64,000 bases of DNA from Tillus elongatus (GCA_964006375.1 OZ023262.1:194422407-194486406); one strand, 5' to 3'. Positions 40,254 through 58,434 are shown, counted from the stretch's first letter. Numbers and translations: made by a program. The notes: generated by a model from the letters alone, not told the origin.

Positions 40254-42407
40254 CAGTGCTTTCATTTCAAAACTAGACATTCTTAATAATTTCTTTATCA
40301 AGTAAATCTGGTTCAAAAAAAAGCAGGTCAATTGGGATTTCGAGGGGCACGTTCAAAAGCCGTATTTTTGGAATTTTATTTTTCACCCCCTAAGCCCCAG
40401 TCACCCCAAATTTATAATTTTAAATGATACCTCCTAGCTTGAGATACATCATTTTAAAGTATTTAAAATCATAATCCAGCGGCTATTACGAAATTTAAAT
40501 CCACCGCCAACTTTTGAATTTAGAAGAAGAAAACGTCATCGAATTAAGAATATTAAAAAATATATATTTAATAGTTTAAGACAAAAACCTACTTTATTAA
40601 GTGCTCAAAGTGCCATCCGTTGTTAGCTAAACAATAAAATAGTCGATCGACGAATTCTTGTATAACATTTTAAAATGTTTCTGTAGTAGTTTGTCGGCAA
40701 GCTTGGCTATCTAATAGAACCTGAATATTCTTTGTTGGTAAATTATGGTACACAACTGATTTCAAATAACCCCAAAGGAAGAAGTCCAGTGGTGTTAAGT
40801 CCGGAGATCTGGCGGGCCATTTCAGGGCGCCTCGTCTGCCAATCCATTTGTCGGGAGATCTTTGATTAAGCCACTCGCGAACACGTAAGGCATAGTGTGG
40901 TGGTGCACCGTCCTGTTGATAGTGCAAATTTTGTTCATCCAGCAGTGGACTGCCTTCTTCATTAAGTTGGTTTTCTAAGGACTCTGTTATGAGTGGATCA
41001 ATATAATATTCCAAAAAATTTTAATACAAATCACCAGTTAAATTTTCTTCAATAAACAAAGTGCCTATAATTTCATTTCCAAGAGTTCCCGCCCAGACAT
41101 TAATTTTTTGTGGAAACTGTGTATGAACCCTCTACGAACACTCATATATTTTGATTATCCCAATATGTACACTTGTGTTTATTAACAAAACCATTCAGAA
41201 AGAACGTCGATTCATCACAGAAGCAAATATTCTTTACCAAATTCCTATCGTCTTGAATTTTGGTCATTAATTCACAGAATTGAATCCTTCTATCATAATC
41301 ATCCTCGCCGAGTTCATGGAGAATGGTAAATTTATAAGGAAATAACTTGTAAAGTTTTAAAACTTTATGTATGGAACCAACGGAAATATTCGTTAATGCA
41401 GCGACTTTTGGAATTGAAGTCGTAGGTTTAGCGGCAAAACATCCTAAAACCTCAATTTGTGCCGCTTTGTTAAAAACTCGTGGTTCCTTATTTGCTTTCT
41501 TACATACTGAGCCAGTTTCTTCAAATTTTCGTGCAAGACTTAGCACATATTGGTATCCCACTTATTTTTTCAGGATGCCTTTCGTTGAAAACTCGCGGGG
41601 TATTACGAGCACACCTATTCTGAGCACCATACAAGTAAATTATTTCAACCCTTTCTTGTGTGGTGTAAAACATGATTGTTGGTTTTCTTTAAATTTAATA
41701 TTTTAAATTGAAATGATTTAAATGAGTTTGAAGTTTTCAAAGTGTCAAAATTTAATCACAACAGACTCGGTTTTAACTTGTTGCAGTCGTCAAGAAATAG
41801 AACGCTTAATACGAATAAGTAACAAAGTTATCAAGAAAGTAAAACTGGATCATTTTATCTGAAATTTATCGTTAAATTAGACATGGGCGTTATCGTTCCC
41901 AGATCACCTCGTACCAGGAAAATTGATAGCCGCAAATGGCACCGGGGAGCTAAATTTGCTACAGCATTACGCTCAGAAAAATTACGGCTAAAAACAATTC
42001 AAATGTTAGAAAAAAATTGGACAGTAGACTATTTTATTGTTTAGCTAACAATGGATAGCACTTTGAGCACTTAATAAAGTAGGTTTTTGTCTTAAATTAT
42101 TATTATTATTTTAAATATTCCGAATTTGATGACGTTTTTTCTTCTAAATTCAAAAGTTGGCGGTGGATTTAAATTTCGTGAACGCCGTTTGATTCGGATT
42201 TTGAATACCTTTAATATGATATATCTCAAGCTAGGGGGTGTCATTTAAAATTATAAAGTTGGGGTGACTGGGGCTTAGGGGGTGAAAAGTTAAATTCTGA
42301 AAATACTGTTTTTGAACGTGCCCCTCGAAGTCCCAATTGAACTGTTTGTTTTAACCAGATTTCCTTGATAAAGAACTTATTAAGGGTGGCTAGTTGTGAA
42401 ATGAAAG

Positions 42408-42411
<4 letters not shown>
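40254..42411 (-). mobile_element. Tc1/mariner-type transposon with about 390-bp TIRs (dead)
   Basis: Left TIR 40254-40644 (CAGTGCTTTCATTTCA) and right TIR 42027-42411 (inverse, TGAAATGAAAGCACT), both inside (TA)n. The two arms match over nearly their full length, including GCTAACAA(C/T)GGAT at the inner ends. Between them lies a broken minus-strand transposase. Confidence 0.85.
40670..41673 (-). pseudogene. IS630/Tc1/mariner transposase, broken
   Basis: From an ATG at 41673 an HTH-type N-terminus (QERVEIIYLYGAQNR) is followed by a frameshift near 41560, then RKFEETGSV and a long intact part to 41142. The first catalytic Asp is in CFCDEST. After stops near 41140 and 41015 the frame resumes with QQDGAPPHYA (second Asp) and RSPDLTPLDFFLWG (third Asp), 36 residues between the Asp of QDG and that of SPD. 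At least three lesions, so inactive. The family catalyses cut-and-paste transposition at TA dinucleotides. Confidence 0.85.

Positions 42412-42501
<90 letters not shown>
42411..42501. repeat. (TA)n tract
   Basis: About 91 bp of TA, right flank of the long-TIR transposon. Confidence 0.97.
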
Positions 42502-42503
<2 letters not shown>

Positions 42504-43439
42504 TACGGCCACGACTATTCAAATTAGCAACGGAGTTCTGAATTTCTTAACAAAAAGGTCCGTTTTGGACGCTAATATCCCTGGAGATATGAGTTCAAAG
42601 TACTAATTTGTAAAATCAAAAATATCTACTGATCGACTTAAACCTTTTTCAATAAGTATACCTTTTTTGTTAAAAAAAAGTCCAGTATTTCATAGTTTTC
42701 TACTAAAAGATCTATACGAGGGCCCAAAAAAGCTAATGTGTATTTAAGGCATAGCATTGCCTGTAGATGGCGCCTCGTACGAGACAGCCATAAATGATTA
42801 TTATATTATTTTTTCAAACCTTTTTCCAAACCAGAAAAATGTCTCGCTAAATTTAAAACATGGCTGACTAAAACTTTCGAAAGTATTAAGTAAAAACCAT
42901 TTTACTTCCACATAGTCAACACGTGTGGAACAATAGCATCAAAAATTTAATTATTTTTTTTGCCTAAACGGCGTAAAAGGGTCTAAACATATAGAAAACA
43001 TGATTTTGGGAACGCAAGTTTTTCGTGTCTGTCGGTCTCTTTGCCTGTCTGTAGGCACGATAACTTTAGAATGAATTGAGATATAGTCTTCAAATTTGGT
43101 ATAGAGTGAGCACCGCTTATACGAACGTTTCCGATTGTTTTTGGATACAGTCACTCCAGGGGGTAGGGAATGAATCGGGAGTAATTTGGTGAAAATTGAC
43201 ATTTTTTCGATAAAGCTCAAGTAATATTACGTTTCAGAAGTTTATGCGTACAGGAATATGAATATTTTCTTTGTGGTCAAGTTATGGACGCTAAATTCAT
43301 TTTATATAATGTCTTTCTGAGAAGAGTAGATTATTACAGCTATGTTGAAGTAATGATTCAATTTGCAGCACAATTTTTATTTATTACTTGAACACCATGT
43401 GTCTCTTTTATTATGCGACTTAGGATATAGGTTAAATCA
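42502..43439. other. No gene recognised
   Basis: Phrase TGTCTGTCGGTCTCTTTGCC near 43028 and CTTCAAATTTGGTATAGAG near 43089 resemble ends of dispersed insect retroposons, without clear boundaries. Confidence 0.4.

Positions 43440-43533
<94 letters not shown>
43440..43533. repeat. (CA)n-(TA)n compound tract
   Basis: ACACAC run to 43457, then about 76 bp of TA. Confidence 0.97.
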
Positions 43534-43534
<1 letters not shown>

Positions 43535-43535
<1 letters not shown>

Positions 43536-44320
43536 ACTCCAAAGAAAAAATCACATGGCGTCAAGTCAGGAGAGCAAGCGTGTCATTTAAGAGCACCACC
43601 GCGCCCAATCCACTTTTCTGCGAAAACTTGCAGGTATTGCTGAGCGTCTTCCAAAATGACTGAGAGCTCTATCTTGCTAAAACCAAATTTATTAACTGCA
43701 ATCACAACGGGTATAATTTATTTTCTTAATATCTTTAAATTTTTTTCGTGTGTTATACTTCCCTTAATATATAACGGCTCAAAAATAATGCTATCTAGTA
43801 TACCGGCCCATACATAAAGCTGTTGTGGTCACCCTGTTTGAGCCTTGAGCATTCAATGTGGATTTCTCTGATACCAATAACGATAATTTTGTTTCATAAT
43901 ATTACAAAATTCAACAGGCATCAGAAAATCGCCATTTACAAGTTCTTGTACCATCTGTACTTTGTATCGGTGAAATTTTTCTTGTTTTAGAAAATTTTCC
44001 TAAGTTTTTTGTGAAACATTGTGTAATGTAGCAACTTCCTTTGTAGACACATGGAGGGTTTTTATAAAAAGACAACAATACACCTAATGCCTCATTACCA
44101 GCTACAGCTGTTTTTCGTCTTTCTATTCTTGGTTTAGCTATGCCAGTACCAATTTCGTTATTTTGTTCAATACTTTAAAACACACCATTCACCAATTTGT
44201 AGCCTATTAGAGTATACTTGATAAAAAAGCATGTTCACTTCTTTATAACTACGTTTTCTGTTACCGTAGCCCAACACCATTAATATTTCAATTGTTACAT
44301 TTTCGCTCAATTCTGCCATG
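43535..44320 (-). pseudogene. Tc1/mariner transposase relic
   Basis: On the minus strand an ATG near 44319 starts a decayed HTH part (ENVTIEILMVLGYGNRK). A catalytic-core trace ends with a WIGRGGALK-like segment near 43600 and SPDLTPCDFFFG at 43540-43575. Many stops. The end falls into the TA tract. Confidence 0.7.
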
Positions 44321-44754
44321 ACAGTAATTATTATTAATTTGTATGGGTTCCCAATTTTCTCATCTAAAGCTCTCTAAAGTATTACAAACAGCAATTAATT
44401 AACAACAAACAATGCTTGCAATTGACAACTAAAAATGCTATCACATTTTTTGATTGATAAAGTCCAACGATAGATGGAAATTTTTAAGAAAGTTAATTGT
44501 TGCTTAACTTTTTCTTATGGAACCCGTTAAATTATGATAGTGCCGTATCAAGAAAGAGACGTTGTTGTGCGAAAACACAAAAAAATCATACCTTGTCTTA
44601 AAAAAACTCAGTTGCCATAGCAAGGAAGTTGTTTGCGCTAGGAAAAATTGGATATCGCCAGTTTATGGCAAAACATGGACAGAAAAACATTTCTGTAAAC
44701 ATTTTTTTTATCTCAGGAAATATTGGTGCATTTCCATCATTTTTATCGACTCTC

Positions 44755-44756
44755 TG

Positions 44757-44837
<81 letters not shown>
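44755..44837. repeat. (CT)n-(TA)n compound tract
   Basis: TCTCTC run from 44755, TA from 44777 to 44837. Confidence 0.97.
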
Positions 44838-44840
<3 letters not shown>

Positions 44841-44860
44841 ATTGATATTTGGCAATATCA

Positions 44861-46697
<1,837 letters not shown>

Positions 46698-46778
<81 letters not shown>
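46698..46778. repeat. (TA)n tract
   Basis: About 81 bp of TA at the 5' side of a unit U. Confidence 0.98.

Positions 46779-48158
<1,380 letters not shown>

Positions 48159-48238
<80 letters not shown>
48159..48238. repeat. (TA)n tract
   Basis: About 80 bp of TA directly after a hairpin. Confidence 0.97.
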
Positions 48239-48247
<9 letters not shown>

Positions 48248-48954
48248 CTTCAAACCCATATCAAAACGGTTGTTGAACAAGAAATATTTCGTCATCTTAC
48301 GTCGGTCGCCATTTTTAATTATTGAAAGCTTCACTTTGTCCAGTGTATTCTATTAATAAAGCCCTTTCTTCTGACACTCATCTCAAGGGGACAAGGAACA
48401 AAGATTTCGGGACGCAGCAAGTGCGTTATAGTAGCGAATTTTCATAAGAATTGTACACTATAATAATATGGCATATTAGTAAATTTAAGTCTACACACAC
48501 CTTGAAGAGCGATTTGACATGTCCTAGTACGCGCACATTTAAAGAATTATTTCGAAAGTGTTACCATCGATATATCTCTATTATCAAAAAAATATTGTGC
48601 CCAAAACGCCCAAATGCCCAAAACTCGATTTTCTATGAAGCTAAAGAATTAAATTTTGCTATATATGTAGATAGTGTAAGTTCCTTTAAAAGAAACATGT
48701 ATTGCAACTTTCATTAAAGTTATACACAAGATTTTCAAAAGAAAACTCAATTCGTATGTAGAAAAGTAAAGTATCTGCCAAATTATAAACGTAGCAGTTA
48801 TTTTTCATTATTAATCGCCAGTATGATTTTGTTTTAGTCAACCTAATCAAACCGGTTTTTTCAACAATAACAAAAATATAATTTCAGACTCAAAGGTGAC
48901 AAAGTTATTCCGGCATTTTAAATAAAAATTGGATTGTGTTCAAAACGTATGAAA
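48239..48954. other. Repeat scraps, no gene recognised
   Basis: GTGCG motif at 48410-48430 (GGACGCAGCAAGTGCGTTAT) and a decayed unit U 5' part near 48520-48570. Confidence 0.45.
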
Positions 48955-49145
48955 TCTGTGCACTATTGTTTCTCCAAATGTCAAAATAAAACATACATTC
49001 ATCAAGGTGGATTCGATCGCAACAACAACAAAACAACAATTTTGTTGTTGCCTCCTAAGCAGAAAGTTACGCGATCTAATCCAGCTTGATAAATGTATGT
49101 TTTTTATGTTTTATTTTGACATTTGAAGAAACAATAGTGCACAGA
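48955..49145. mobile_element. Small foldback element (about 190 bp)
   Basis: Inverted arms of about 70 bp: TGCACTATTGTTTCTCCAAA at the left and the inverse ACAATAGTGCA at the right, with shared ATGTCAAAATAAAACATACA. The middle holds CAACAACAA repeats. Non-coding. Confidence 0.75.
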
Positions 49146-49421
49146 TTAGGCAACGACACTGTCCCCGGCGCCATCTAAGTATACTTCAACCAACGTTTTA
49201 TATGCGTGATAAGTTAGATCGGCTTCATGCCCAGGATATTATATTCAAAGTATACGTAATTAATTACAGAATTACTAGAATTGCCATTAAAATACATCCC
49301 ACGACTGATTCGGTTTTATATCACGTCTTATGTTTAAGTTTAAAGATAAAAGAAACTATTTTAGAATCATTTTATAGAGACTTCTCTTTATTTCTATTAT
49401 ATTGTACGATTGTACGACAGC

Positions 49422-49424
<3 letters not shown>
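49146..49424. other. No gene recognised
   Basis: AT-rich spacer with an uninformative short frame at 49202. Confidence 0.4.

Positions 49425-49514
<90 letters not shown>
49425..49514. repeat. (TA)n tract
   Basis: About 90 bp of TA. Confidence 0.98.
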
Positions 49515-49516
<2 letters not shown>

Positions 49517-49820
49517 TGCGCTTAAACTGTACTTGAGGCCGTTCGTAAAGCTACAAATATAGTGTCTTTTAATAATTGATTGAATCCCCCAGTTAAATAA
49601 CAATTACTTGGCAAATTTTTAGTTTAATGTCGTCTGTCATTTTCCATAATTGTGACTGACATTTTACGATTATTGGTTCGGATAGTATGTTTTATGCCTG
49701 GTATATATTTAGTTTAGTATGGTTTATACCTGTTGTATAAATCAATCTACGCGTGGCAGTAAATTACTTTGTCTGTCAGGCATTGAACTTTAACCACTAA
49801 GTTGTTTTAACGCGTCTTAC

Positions 49821-50132
<312 letters not shown>

Positions 50133-50194
50133 ATAAATTGCGGAAATAAGATACCTTCTGCTACTATAGAAAATTTCGATTAAACAAAAATAAA

Positions 50195-51000
50195 TTTGCT
50201 AGGAAAAGGATATCTGAAAGATTTATTGTGAGCGAATAGACTGAATTTGATGTAATGGAAAATTTTGAAGCGCATAGAGAAAATTTGGTGAGCGATTTCT
50301 CCAATGAAAGTGGAGTGGCTATTATACATAACATTTTAACGAAACACAAATTTGTGCCGAACAAACACCAATTGACACGATCAATTTATCCCAGCCATAA
50401 TGACAGACGTGTTCAATTTTGTCAATCGTTTGTAAAAAACTCAGGAACGACCCAAATTGTATGGGATTGATTATGCTAAGTGACAAAGCAAACTTCTTAA
50501 ATTCGAGAACGTTGAAGAGAACAAATCACCACTACTAGAGCCGAGAAAGTAGATTCAACCTCAATGTCATGTCTGGTGCGGTTTTAGGTGTTTCAGGATA
50601 TACGGCCCACCTTTCTATCAGGACAACCTGATGACAGCCAAGCGACATATAGAATTCATTATACCCGTACCGGAAAATCTAAATGACATGGACTTTGCTA
50701 ACAGGGGAATACCTATGTGTATGCAGCAAGACCAGGCACCCGCTCATAATTCTTGAAATGTAACTAAGATGTAGGAATATATGCTTCTTACTAGATCATT
50801 AAAACCAGTTATCACATCCGATGGTCACTGCGCTCAACGGGAGTCATACCTCACGACTGTTTGTTCAGGGGCTTTATCAAGGATATTGTGTATAAAAGCA
50901 GATACGCTTGAACCATTTTAAAATCAGCTATGAACGCTTACCGACGTACTCAAAAACGTATTGAGGTGCAAGGAGAGGTATTCGAACACATACTGTAAGT
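50195..51000 (+). pseudogene. Tc1/mariner transposase relic
   Basis: Open piece 50255-50470 (NDRRVQFCQSF, typical of the region before the first Asp). A decayed core follows with MCMQQDQAPAHNS near 50718-50756 (second Asp region) and a trailing part to 51000. Several stops. Confidence 0.7.
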
Positions 51001-51004
51001 TTAG

Positions 51005-51280
<276 letters not shown>

Positions 51281-51924
51281 CTGTTTCAAAAAACATGCAC
51301 CATCGCTCGTGGAGCAATTCCTTACTAAAAAATAAGAAAAAAAGTTCCTGTGCACATGGGCCCGGAAACGCATAGTTTCCAATATACAGGGAGTTGAATT
51401 TTAATTTTTTTTAAATTTTTTATAAATAATTTCAAAACCACTGGATTGATTTTAATGAAACTTGGATTTTGAAAGTGTATTATGAAAGTGCATATTTTCA
51501 AGTGAAAATCTACTTACAACTGCGTCAGTGGCGTGCGTACGGGGTAACTGTAAAAATTCATTTGGGGAAAAAATATGTGCGCCACTGTCTTTTTCCAATT
51601 TTGATACATCAGTTATGAAGCTTATTACATAAGCCGCAAAAGCTACCTCTTGGTATTTTTTCGTTCAGGGTATCCCTTAGGAGATATGATTAATTTTATA
51701 AGAAGGGGCAAAGTACCGATTCGTTGGAGTAATGAAAACAGTAATCGTAAAGTGCTATGAAACTATAATTTTTGACAGTTCTCTAAATTCTACGATTTGA
51801 AGTGCTTTGTAGGCGTCAATAGAGTTTTCGTGCTATTCTTTAAATTTTGATACGGTGCAGTATTTTCGTTTTTAGTTATTTGTTGATACTGAGCTGCTCA
51901 TTAATATTATTTCCTCCTCTCAAG

Positions 51925-53016
51925 ATGGTTTTCATTAAGTACACTTCAGCGGATTTGACTGATATGTTGTTAATTTATGGACAAACAAATCAAAATGCTA
52001 GACAAGCTGTGCGAGTTTATCAGGAAACTTATCCGCAAAGAAGAATTCCTGACAAAAATATTTTCCCACGTATTGTAAGACATTTGAGAGAAACTGGTTC
52101 TTTAAAACCTTTAAAAGCTGACTCCGGACGCAGAAGATACCGCCGAACTGTACGAGTTGAAGAGGCAATATTAAATAGAGTTGAACGTGATCCTAGTACA
52201 AGTACGAGAATTAATGCCACCGAACTGGGTAATATTTCGGCATAATCAGTTCACAGAACTCTGAAGGATCAAAGTTTATATCCCTATCATTTTACACTTG
52301 TCCAGGAACTTCTACCTAGAGACTTTCAACCAAGGGTAATGTTTTGTCAGTGGTTCTTAAACAAACTTAGGCACGACCAACATTTTTCTAAACGTGTACT
52401 ATTTACTGATGAGGCGTCATTTACGCGAAAAGGTATCGTAAATTTTCACAATTTACCTACATGGGCCGATGAAAACCCACTCTCTCTAAGAGTTGCAAAT
52501 TCGCAGTATCAATTTTCCATCAATATTTGGGCTGCTATTATTGAAAATCACATAATTGGTCCTGTTGTTCTACCGAATCGTCTTGACCATGAATCATATT
52601 TAAACTTTTTACAAGATGATTTGCCGTTGTTACTACCGCTTTTTATGAGAAATGGTACAATGTGGTTCCAGCATGATGGTGCGCCCGCACATTTTGCAGC
52701 AGTTGTAAGAACATATTTAGCCAACACATACGGTCACCGATGGATTGGTCGTGGAGGTCCGGTGTCATGGCCACCTCGATCTCCGGACCTGAATCCTGTC
52801 GATTTTTATTTGTGGGGTCATTTAAAAGAAATAGTGTATAAAACACCAGTAAATACACGAGAAGAATTGTTGGGAAGAATAGAATATGCATTTGACAGCA
52901 TTAGAGAAGATCAAAATATTTGCAGAAGAGTAAGAAGATCTTTGCGCAGAAGGTTAAATAATTGTAACGACGCTAATGGTGGTCACTTTCAACATTTTCT
53001 TTACCTTTGTTATTAA
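51925..53016 (+). pseudogene. IS630/Tc1/mariner transposase with a single premature stop
   Basis: One continuous frame of 363 codons from the ATG at 51925, broken only by TAA at 52243-52245 (codon 107). Residues 1-100 form the DNA-binding helix-turn-helix part (ARQAVRVYQETYPQRRIP, basic GRRRYRR). The catalytic core follows: FTDEASF (first Asp), FQHDGAPAHF (second) and RSPDLNPVDFYLWG (third), with 36 residues between the QHD and SPD aspartates. The core after codon 107 is uninterrupted (52339-53016 has its own ATG). A C-to-T change of a Gln codon would explain the stop. An upstream ATG at 51847 in the same frame adds a hydrophobic stretch unlike the family. Confidence 0.9.
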
Positions 53017-53249
53017 AGTCAATTGAGTAATGTACAAAAAACAAGAGTTTGGAAAAATCATGGTGTCTTTACGATTACTTTTTTCATTTTTTATTTTTAT
53101 TTTTTATTTATCATTTTTTATCAATGTTTGTAATATTCATTTCAATGTTTATCACCAATAAGTTTTACGTAGGTTAGTTATTTGCAAGTTTATTGCTGTA
53201 ATGTTTACTGTATGTTTTGTTTTTCATATTCTTATGGTTGCAGTAAACA

Positions 53250-53362
<113 letters not shown>

Positions 53363-53813
53363 GCCGACTAATCGGTACTTTGCCCCTTTTTATAAAATTA
53401 ATCATATCTCCTAGGGGATACCCTGAACGAAAAAATACCAATAGGTAGCTTTTGTGGCTTATGTAATAATCTTCATAACTGATGTATCAAAATTGGAAAA
53501 AGACAGTGGCGCACATATTTTTCCTCAAATGAATTTTTACAGTTGCCCCGTACGCACGCCACTGACGCAGTTGTAAGCAGATTCTCACTTGAAAATATGC
53601 ACTTTCATAATACACTTTCAAGTTCCAAGTTTCATTAAAATCAATCCAGTGGTTTTGAAATTATTTATAAAAAATTTAAAAAAAAAAATTTAAATTCAAC
53701 TCCCTGTATATTGGAAACTATGCGTTTCCGGGCCCATGTGCACAGGAACTTTTTTTCTTATTTTTTAGTAAGGAATTGCCCCACGGGCGATGGTACATGT
53801 TTTTTGAAACAGC

Positions 53814-53816
<3 letters not shown>

Positions 53817-53906
<90 letters not shown>
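53817..53906. repeat. (TA)n tract
   Basis: About 90 bp of TA, right flank of the transposon and left flank of a LINE fragment. Confidence 0.98.
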
Positions 53907-53910
<4 letters not shown>

Positions 53911-53924
53911 CATACATGTGGCGA

Positions 53925-54999
<1,075 letters not shown>

Positions 55000-55205
55000 A
55001 CCGATAACTCAAAAAATAAGGAACCGATTTTACTAAAATTTTGCAGGTACCTTCCTTTGGCAAGTGGCTGGACAAGTTCGTTAACCAGAAAAATCGAATC
55101 AGTTTTTCTGGGATTTTTTTTTCTTCTAAAAAGGTATATAAGAGTTATGGTAACCAAATTTGATACGTAGGCAATGATATAAAAAGTAAACTATATACCA
55201 TATTG
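55000..55205 (-). repeat. Unit U 3' end (minus)
   Basis: ACCGATAACTCAAAAAATAA, GGCAAGTGGCTGGACAAGTTCGTTAACC, inverse of the common 3' end; here not bordered by TA. Confidence 0.7.
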
Positions 55206-55269
55206 GTTTTTAGTTTAGATTAGCGTAATCAGCACACAAAAATACTAGCTCCACTAATAGCAAGTTTAG

Positions 55270-55271
<2 letters not shown>

Positions 55272-55344
<73 letters not shown>
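55272..55344. repeat. (TA)n tract
   Basis: About 73 bp of TA. Confidence 0.98.
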
Positions 55345-55349
<5 letters not shown>

Positions 55350-56000
55350 TGGTTTACGGATTAAACCAGTAAGCCAATATTACAAGTTCCAAACAAGCTT
55401 GGATGCGGTTGAACTCTAGTATCAAGTATTTCTCATGTTTACCGAAAGCCTTATAGGATCGCATAATTTTATAACTAATAGAAAAGCTTTGTAGAGATCT
55501 TTTTATTAAAGCAGTGCAACAAAATGGTTATTAGTATGCGTATACAAATAATGAGAAGAAGGTTGTGATAGTCTTACCTCACATATCTGTGATAGTATGC
55601 CTTCTTAAGTTTTTAGGGGCAGCGAGCTGGAGACCGCGTATAATAATCTATTGAAGCTTTCGGAACTGATATAACTTATGAACTCAATATTTAACAACAG
55701 CTCACCGACTAATGCTAGTTTAATTAAAAACTATCCCGCGAACCACAGAATACCTCGAATGAAAAGCCGATTGTAGGTGAATAATTCCCTCATTTGTTGA
55801 AGTACCATTTGGATTTTCTCTACTTGGGTAATTAATTTCGAATGTTTTAGAGTATATGCACGTAATGAAGTTTGTTCAAAAATTGGTCCTTGAACTATTG
55901 AAGTAAATAAGGATGCTTTAACGTTAATTAAGTGGATAGTACATATAGAGTGTGGAACAGCCAAATGAAGTAAATTCAGTATCTCAATTATTATGCATAT
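55345..56000. other. No gene recognised
   Basis: Unique-looking sequence. The minus-strand frame 55731-56042 lacks recognisable motifs. Confidence 0.4.
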
Positions 56001-56165
56001 TTCATTGATTGTGGCTGCCCTTACTTGGTGAAACTGGTCCATACTACATACATACTTGGAGACTACTTCTCTGGCTTCAGTGCTGGGTTAGATGAAACGT
56101 TAAACAACATCCGAGAACGTCTAACCCAACAGTGAAGCCAGAGAAGTAGTCTCCAAGTCTGTATA
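56001..56165. repeat. Short inverted copy of the Penelope-like terminus
   Basis: Arms 56050-56092 and 56120-56161 (CTTGGAGACTACTTCTCTGG and its inverse) with a 27-bp loop. The left outer flank (TTCATTGATTGTGGCTGCCC) matches the flank at 21172-21214. Confidence 0.75.
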
Positions 56166-56449
56166 TATTATGCATATTCATTAAAAAATCCCTGAACACG
56201 TCAATTTTAGATTAGAAATTACATTCTGCAACGTGAAAATTTCACCTCTTCCTTCGACTACCCTAGAGTGACAGTTGCAACCCCCATTTTTTATGTTATG
56301 CCTCCCTTAAAATATCTGTTCATTCTCTATACAAAATGCTATGATTTTAAAATTTATTGCAAAAATGAACACTAAAAAAATTTATCTGAATGACGAACTT
56401 CGCTACAACACACTAAGAAACGAATCGCGTTCTATTCTTGATCACGACA

Positions 56450-56880
56450 GACAATAAAAATCACATCAATCTTAATGTAGGAAATATTCTAAATGCATCT
56501 TTCAAAGGTCCTGGCAGCATCCTAATCGTAAATACAAATGTCTTCTAACATCAAGAACTGAGGCTGAACGACCTAATCGCAATTGTCATTCTTCTTATCA
56601 GGTCATTAAGACTGCGTGGTTTAGTTTTGTATACCATACTTTTCACATATCCCCATAAGGAGTCTAATAGCGTAAGATCGGGTGATAATGCTAGCTATTG
56701 TAACAATCCTCGCCTTCCTATCAACTCATTTGGAAGTATTAATTCGAGGTACTACCAGACATTCATTTGGTAATGTACTGGTGCTCCATCCTGCTGTAAC
56801 CGTATCACATAAGCTGTAACTTGTGGGCTGGCTCGATCAGGAGATAAGTTTGCCAAAGTAAGCACGACATTATTTTGAAG
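56450..56880 (-). pseudogene. Tc1/mariner transposase relic
   Basis: Minus strand: RLQQDGAPVHYQMN near 56790-56820, LIGRRGLLQ and SPDL(T)LLDS near 56660-56720, then KSMVYKTK. Only the second and third Asp regions remain. Confidence 0.65.
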
Positions 56881-56884
56881 CAGT

Positions 56885-57490
56885 CCTTTTGCAACTGGCT
56901 TGGATAAGTTCGTTAGCCAGGAAAATCGGCCTAGTTTTCCTGGAAAGTTTTTTTTTTCGGAAAATATTTATATCTCAGGAAATAAATAAGTAAGGGCAAC
57001 AAAATTTGATACGGGGGTTTGTGTTTTAAAAGGCAAACTCCATCCCCAAATTTAGACTTGTAAGTCAAAAGGAAAACAGGTCATAGGCGCTTAAAGAAAA
57101 AATCTTGTGGTTTTCCTCTTAAAACGTCGCGGTTTGAAATGCCAAAATTGGCAACGTTTGAGAAAAGAACTCGGAAGGAATACGGGTTATGTAGAGAAAA
57201 TAGTGTAAGAAGATTGTTTTGCAAATCCTTATGGTTCAGCTTCAGCCGTCATTGTCCTTCGTTTTACTAAAATGTTTTCAAAAAATTCATTCCAAATACA
57301 CCATTTCTCTGATGCTTTGGCAATAGTTTTAGTTTTAGAGTTTAGGTTTTTTGGTCTATAAGTTTTTGCGAATTTTCGTAGGGAAAATTCGCTAATGAGA
57401 AGAATGTGACTTTTGTATTTTGAAAAGGTTTTTTCAAATGAGCGCGAACTAGAACCCCTAGAAGTCATATCCGGGGTTACTTTCAGTTTT
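56885..57490 (-). repeat. Unit U, type-C interior (minus)
   Basis: 3'-end inverse (GGCTTGGATAAGTTCGTTAG), interior AAAACGTCGCGGTTTGAAAT and ATACGGGTTATGTAGAGAAA, hairpin TTGCGAATTTTCGTAGGG / AAAATTCGCTAA, 5' end CATATCCGGGGTTAC. Confidence 0.75.
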
Positions 57491-57507
57491 TATCTGTTTA
57501 CATATAT

Positions 57508-57737
57508 ACAGGGTGATGCATTTCTACGGCAAAGCTCAATGTAGCCGTTATTACACACGGTACGAGAAAAATTATATACGTTAATTATATGGTATCTTTA
57601 GCTGCATCTTATAAAATTATTTTAACAGTCACAGGGTAACCCGTAAGTCGTTAGTAATACCAATATTCTTTTTTTTGACACTCTTTATAGCATTACATTT
57701 TTGCATTTTTCATCGAATTATAATGCATGTTTGTAGG
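57508..57737 (+). repeat. Module D, complete (plus)
   Basis: CAGGGTGATGCATTTCTACG to ATAATGCATGTTTGTAGG; TA precedes. The most complete copy. Confidence 0.65.
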
Positions 57738-58099
57738 GAGGAAAATTGATAGCGGTCATCGTTTTTAAGTCATTTCAATTACTTTACAACGTTTCACACT
57801 TTTGGCACATACCAAAAATTATGATACCGGGTTTTAACCCATAGATAACAGAGAGGTCTTAGTTTATATTATTCGAAAAATTAAAACGCCGTATACAGGA
57901 CGTTCTCAAATAATGACTGAATAAAAAAAAACGGTCAAACTGCTGTAACTCAATTGCTTCAAATGGAGCATTTGTATTTTGTGTTTCAGAAGTGAAGGGC
58001 ATAATGATTATATGACAATGTTTAATAGGTTATTGCAATCATTGCGGATTTTCGGGCACAAATTATTTGTAAATTTGCATGCGATTTTTTTTGCGAAAT

Positions 58100-58395
58100 T
58101 TTGTCGAAAAGCGTTTTGGGATTAAATAGCTTAAAGAGGTAGGTTAGTTAGTGAGGAAAGTCGGATCAGTTTTTACAGGAACATTTTACGTTTATTTTCG
58201 GATAATTTTCATACATATTCAAGCAAAAAAGTTATTGCGATGAAATGTGGTACGCGGTTTCTACTATATAGGTTATACTGGTAACCAAATTTGATGCCTG
58301 CTTTCATTAAAAAAGACATGTTTGCTATTAAACATTAAAAACATTTTAATGAAAAATTCACTACCATAACGTACTTGCTGCGTTCAGACTTTTTT
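58100..58395 (-). mobile_element. GTGCG-ended element, partial (minus)
   Basis: Colinear with 39340-39583; ends AACGTACTTGCTGCGTTCAG. Confidence 0.6.
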
Positions 58396-58434
58396 TGTTA
58401 ACAGGGTTGTTAATCATCACAACTGTTGCTATTA

